Positions 61,401-64,000 of a stretch of DNA of 64,000 nucleotides are shown in pieces (positions within the stretch are counted from its first letter, which is position 1; each line of letters opens with the position of its first letter). The stretch lies in contig CAJTNC010000013.1 in the NCBI GenBank assembly GCA_910577955.1, forward strand, positions 19,520 to 83,519, in the 5' to 3' direction. Both the position numbers and the translations under genes were made by a program. The stretch is from an uncultured Lachnospiraceae bacterium. GTDB taxonomy: Bacteria > Bacillota > Clostridia > Lachnospirales > Lachnospiraceae. Below the pieces are notes generated by a model. The model saw only the letters and a program-made list of their open reading frames with translations. It was not told where the DNA came from and did no database searches.

Positions 61401-62033
61401 ATGGCGGACTTAGGAGTTGATAACAGATTTCCAATTATTATCGGTGTAGCCGGGGGCACAGGCTCCGGAAAGTCCACTTTTACCAACAGATTGAAAAAGC
61501 TGTTCGGGGAACATGTGACGGTGTTGTACTATGATAATTACTACCGGGCCCACGACGACATTCCTTTTGAAGAACGCAAAAAGATCAATTACGATCATCC
61601 CGAGGCTTTTGAAACGGAACTCCTTCTGGAGCATCTTAGTATGCTGAAAGAGGGAAAGAGTATCCGGTGCCCTGTCTATGATTATGCAAAGCACAATCGT
61701 TCGAGCGAGGTGGTGGAAGTGCGGCCCAGCAATATCATTCTTTTGGAGGGCATTCTGGTACTGGCGGACGAGCGTCTTAGGAATATGACGGATATCAAGA
61801 TTTTTGTGGATGCGGACGCGGACGAGCGGATCCTGCGCAGGGTGCTCAGGGACGTAAAGGAGCGGGGCAGGGACATCGAAAATATCATTGACCAGTATTT
61901 GACCACGGTAAAGCCGATGCATTATCTGTATGTGGAACCGACCAAAATGTTTGCGGATGTGGTCATCAACAGCGGGATGAACGATGTGGCGCTTGATCTG
62001 GTGGCGCACAAGATATCTTCTCTGTTGGAATAG
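61401..62033 (+). CDS. udk: Uridine/cytidine kinase Udk
   Basis: 210 residues. Udk phosphorylates uridine and cytidine for pyrimidine salvage. Walker A 'GVAGGTGSGKSTF' (residues 14-26), 'VLYYDNYYRAHDDIPFEER', 'DYAKHNRSSE' and 'VLADERLRNM' fit the family, and the length is right. GCAGGAGG lies before the ATG. The next gene starts 10 bp after the stop. Confidence 0.95.
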   Translation: MADLGVDNRFPIIIGVAGGTGSGKSTFTNRLKKLFGEHVTVLYYDNYYRAHDDIPFEERKKINYDHPEAFETELLLEHLSMLKEGKSIRCPVYDYAKHNRSSEVVEVRPSNIILLEGILVLADERLRNMTDIKIFVDADADERILRRVLRDVKERGRDIENIIDQYLTTVKPMHYLYVEPTKMFADVVINSGMNDVALDLVAHKISSLLE

Positions 62034-62043
62034 GAGAGGGAGT

Positions 62044-63714
62044 ATGACGAGTTTACTGAATAATGTGTTATTTTGGACGGCGGTCATTTTTTGTGTGATC
62101 AGCGCATATAAGGTATATCTGTCAAGGCAAATGGATGGATTCGGCGCGAAAGAGTGGGTTATTTCAGAAAAGACATACCGCATTCTTTTTGCGTTGGCGA
62201 TCCTTGCGGCGGTGTTTGTCAGAGTCTACAAATTCGGACAGGTTCCCGGCGGCTTTAATCAGGACGGCGCCATGGCGGCGGTTGACGCGAAGGCCCTTGC
62301 GGAGTATGGGACGGACAGGTTCGGCATGCGGTATCCGGTACATCTGACGGCGTGGAAATACAGCCAGATGGCATCCTTGCTTTCCTATTTAATGATCCCC
62401 TTTGTCAAGTGTTTCGGGGTGTCGCCTATTGCTATGCGTTTGCCGTTGTTGCTCGCCAGTGCTGCCGGACTTGTCTGCCTTTATGGATTTACGAAGGACG
62501 TTTTCGGCAAAGAGATAGCTTTGATCGTACTTTGGTTTGCGGCGATCAATCCGTGGCATATTTTGCAGAGCCGTTGGGCTTTGGAGGCTAATTTATATCC
62601 GCACTTTTTTATGTTCGGCGTATTTTTCTTAAACAGAGCGATAATGAGAATGGAAAAACGCAAAAGATATCTCATTTTGTGTATGATGATGTTTGGCTTG
62701 TGCATGTATTGTTATGGTATCGCCATTTATACGATGCCGGTGTTTTTGGCCGTGGCCTGCATTTACCTGTTGGCGGCGAAAAAGATATCTCTTGCGGATG
62801 CAGCGCTGTCAGCGGCGGTTTATCTGTTTGTGGCGTGGCCGTTTATTGCGGTCATGGCAATCAACTTCTTCCAATGGGAGACTATCGAGACACCGTGGTT
62901 TACGCTTCCGTATTTTTCGGAGAGTGTGCGTTCTAATGATATTTTGTTTTTCTCGTCTAATATGTTGTCACAGTTGATAGAAAACGGTAAGGCGATGATG
63001 GGAGTTACATTGTTGCAGACAAAGGATCTTCCGTGGAACGATGTGCGAAATTTCGGTACGATGTACTTGTTTTCCATGCCCTTTGCCGTGCTGGGACTTT
63101 GCGGACTTTTTTATGAGTTTGGCAAAAAGACAGGAGCGGTTCTGCTTGCTTTCTTTCTCGGAACCGGCGTATGGTGCGGTCTCACAACAAATGCTGTCAA
63201 TGTGAACCGTATGAATATTATTTATTATCCGATCATTATTCTTATAGGGATCGGTATATATGATGTTCTGCGTATGATTTCCCTGCCGCGCTTAAAACGT
63301 GGTATAGCCATTGCCTACGGGGTGATGTTTCTGTTATTTGTGCGGGAGTATTTTACGGGTTTTGCCGCTGATGTAAGCGCCCAGTTTGAGGAAAACCTCG
63401 GGGATGCATTTACTTCTTTGAAAGAAAGCGATGCGGAGAAGATCTATATCACGACGAGCAATCAGATGGTCAGTGAGATTCTTATGATGTTCTGGTGCGA
63501 TATCGACGCGGAATATTTTCAGGGGGTGAAGACGCCGGAGGGTGAATTGCCCTACGCTGAGAAATACCGGTTCCATGCGCCGGGGGAGCTGACCGTGGAT
63601 ACGTCGGAAGATGCCGATTACCTTATTACACCGGGAGAACTGGAATTTTTTGACGAGAGTTTATATGCGTGGGAACAGTTTGGCGGTTATTATGTGGTGA
63701 CAAAAAAGCAGTGA
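62044..63714 (+). CDS. GT39-type membrane glycosyltransferase
   Basis: 556 residues from the ATG at 62044 after AGGAGAGGGAG. About 11 membrane helices and, after the first, an extracellular loop with 'GGFNQDGAMAAVDAKALAEYG' split by its helix start; the Asp there matches the catalytic acidic residue of ArnT/PMT-like enzymes. 'PWHILQSRWALEANL' is the Arg/Trp/Asn-rich loop motif of the family. Such enzymes move a sugar from a polyprenyl phosphate carrier to lipid, protein or glycan on the outer face. The last 110 or so residues are soluble. Substrate unknown. Confidence 0.85.
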   Translation: MTSLLNNVLFWTAVIFCVISAYKVYLSRQMDGFGAKEWVISEKTYRILFALAILAAVFVRVYKFGQVPGGFNQDGAMAAVDAKALAEYGTDRFGMRYPVHLTAWKYSQMASLLSYLMIPFVKCFGVSPIAMRLPLLLASAAGLVCLYGFTKDVFGKEIALIVLWFAAINPWHILQSRWALEANLYPHFFMFGVFFLNRAIMRMEKRKRYLILCMMMFGLCMYCYGIAIYTMPVFLAVACIYLLAAKKISLADAALSAAVYLFVAWPFIAVMAINFFQWETIETPWFTLPYFSESVRSNDILFFSSNMLSQLIENGKAMMGVTLLQTKDLPWNDVRNFGTMYLFSMPFAVLGLCGLFYEFGKKTGAVLLAFFLGTGVWCGLTTNAVNVNRMNIIYYPIIILIGIGIYDVLRMISLPRLKRGIAIAYGVMFLLFVREYFTGFAADVSAQFEENLGDAFTSLKESDAEKIYITTSNQMVSEILMMFWCDIDAEYFQGVKTPEGELPYAEKYRFHAPGELTVDTSEDADYLITPGELEFFDESLYAWEQFGGYYVVTKKQ

Positions 63715-63785
63715 CCGCGCCGGAAGTTTGGGAAACGCGGCGTTGACAAGTTTTCACAAAAGATAGTTGTTGTAGAGGTTGTTAG

Positions 63786-64000
63786 GTAAGCGTCAAATAA
63801 GAAAGTGTAGAGAAATCTTCGGTATTTTCCTGTAAACTTAGGCTTAGAGTTTTTAGTGTCAACTCTCAAAACTCTAAATCTAAGAAGAGGAGCGATCTCA
63901 TGGATATTTCATCTCTAACTCCTGATAAACAGGTGAAACTTCAATACTGGCTGGATGTCATTCGGCAATGCAGGGCCTCCGGTCTGACAAACCAGGCATG
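63786..64000 (+). mobile_element. IS66-type insertion sequence, left end (partial)
   Basis: The terminal GTAAGCGTC at 63786 matches the GTAAGCG start typical of IS66-family inverted repeats, and about 115 bp further a TnpA-like accessory gene begins. A hairpin TTAGAGTTTT/AAAACTCTAA (63844-63853 with 63868-63877) precedes its ribosome site. The rest, with TnpB and transposase, lies outside the window. Confidence 0.7.
63900..64000 (+). CDS. IS66-type accessory protein TnpA, N-terminal part
   Basis: The ATG at 63900 follows AGAAGAGGAG. The 33 visible residues, starting 'MDISSLTPDKQVKLQYWLDVIRQCRASG' (broken here after 18 and 28), match the start of the small HTH accessory proteins of IS66 elements, in which the C-terminal tryptophan-rich half lies beyond the window edge. 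It is incomplete only because the sequence ends. Confidence 0.65.
   Translation, partial: MDISSLTPDKQVKLQYWLDVIRQCRASGLTNQA

Noticed and set aside
63715..63785. Possible terminator after the GT39 gene (CGCCG/CGGCG).
   Set aside because: Only 5 paired bases with a long loop and no T-run. Otherwise this stretch holds nothing I can support before the IS66 end.
63778..63785. Target-site duplication of the IS66 element.
   Set aside because: The right end lies outside the window, so the 8 bases next to the left end cannot be compared.

Overview
The window looks like a chromosomal segment of a Gram-positive anaerobe of the Clostridia, most likely family Lachnospiraceae. This is inferred from the strong AGGAGG-type ribosome sites, the T-box and L20-type leaders, the PdxS/PdxT plus MocR-type PdxR arrangement, the DUF1653, DUF4179 and DUF1540 families, the infC-rpmI-rplT order, and moderate GC content with lower-GC islands. 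No rRNA, CRISPR array or prophage is visible. One tRNA-Pro and the left end of an IS66-type insertion sequence (right edge) are present.

Layout. 1-1.6 kb: end of an NhaC-like antiporter and a Gfo/Idh/MocA oxidoreductase. 1.5-4.6 kb: PLP synthase pdxST with a divergent pdxR. 4.6-7.2 kb: a soluble hybrid histidine kinase. 7.4-16.3 kb: arginine genes (argG divergent from a DUF4026 gene, argC, a GNAT gene, argB, argD), then an orphan solute-binding protein and a YbaK protein. 16.5-17.6 kb: a lower-GC DUF3990 ADP-ribosyltransferase-like gene overlapping a small partner, a candidate toxin-antitoxin pair. 18.2-25.5 kb: one long operon, comEA, two-component system, gerM-like, comEC, holA. 25.7-27.6 kb: sigma factor and anti-sigma-like DUF4179 protein. 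27.7-32.1 kb: DUF1653, 5'-nucleotidase, an in-frame SfsA-MutY fusion and a glycosyltransferase. 32.2-33.9 kb: a Q/N/Y/G-repeat membrane protein and metF. 34.1-36.1 kb: an accessory low-GC patch (GNAT, P-loop kinase, a tiny membrane ORF, a decayed Rpn/PD-(D/E)XK gene). 36.1-38.9 kb: T-box leader, small membrane protein, thrS. 38.9-41.5 kb: MBOAT acyltransferase and SGNH-like partner. 42.4-50.8 kb: LacI regulator and a sugar-type ABC transporter followed by a Tm-1-like protein, a PEP-hydrolase-family TIM barrel and glycerate kinase, which I infer to be an uncharacterised catabolic pathway. 50.8-53.8 kb: leader, infC (AUU start), rpmI, rplT, dipeptidase. 53.8-59.8 kb: ECF nickel/cobalt transporter and larB-larC-larE for the nickel-pincer cofactor. 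59.9-63.7 kb: secreted repeat protein, tRNA-Pro, uridine kinase and a GT39-type membrane glycosyltransferase.

The most unexpected thing is a family of roughly 80-220 bp non-coding palindromic elements (8841-9049, 41643-41852, 48618-48695, 56416-56638, and a related hairpin at 9175-9237). They share 15-bp terminal inverted repeats (consensus AGGTGATTGCGAAAC), a second inner inverted repeat and a hairpin-rich core. Base changes between copies largely preserve pairing. Two copies start on the stop codon of the upstream gene, and one derivative lies in the 5' untranslated region of the arginine operon. I do not recognise the family.
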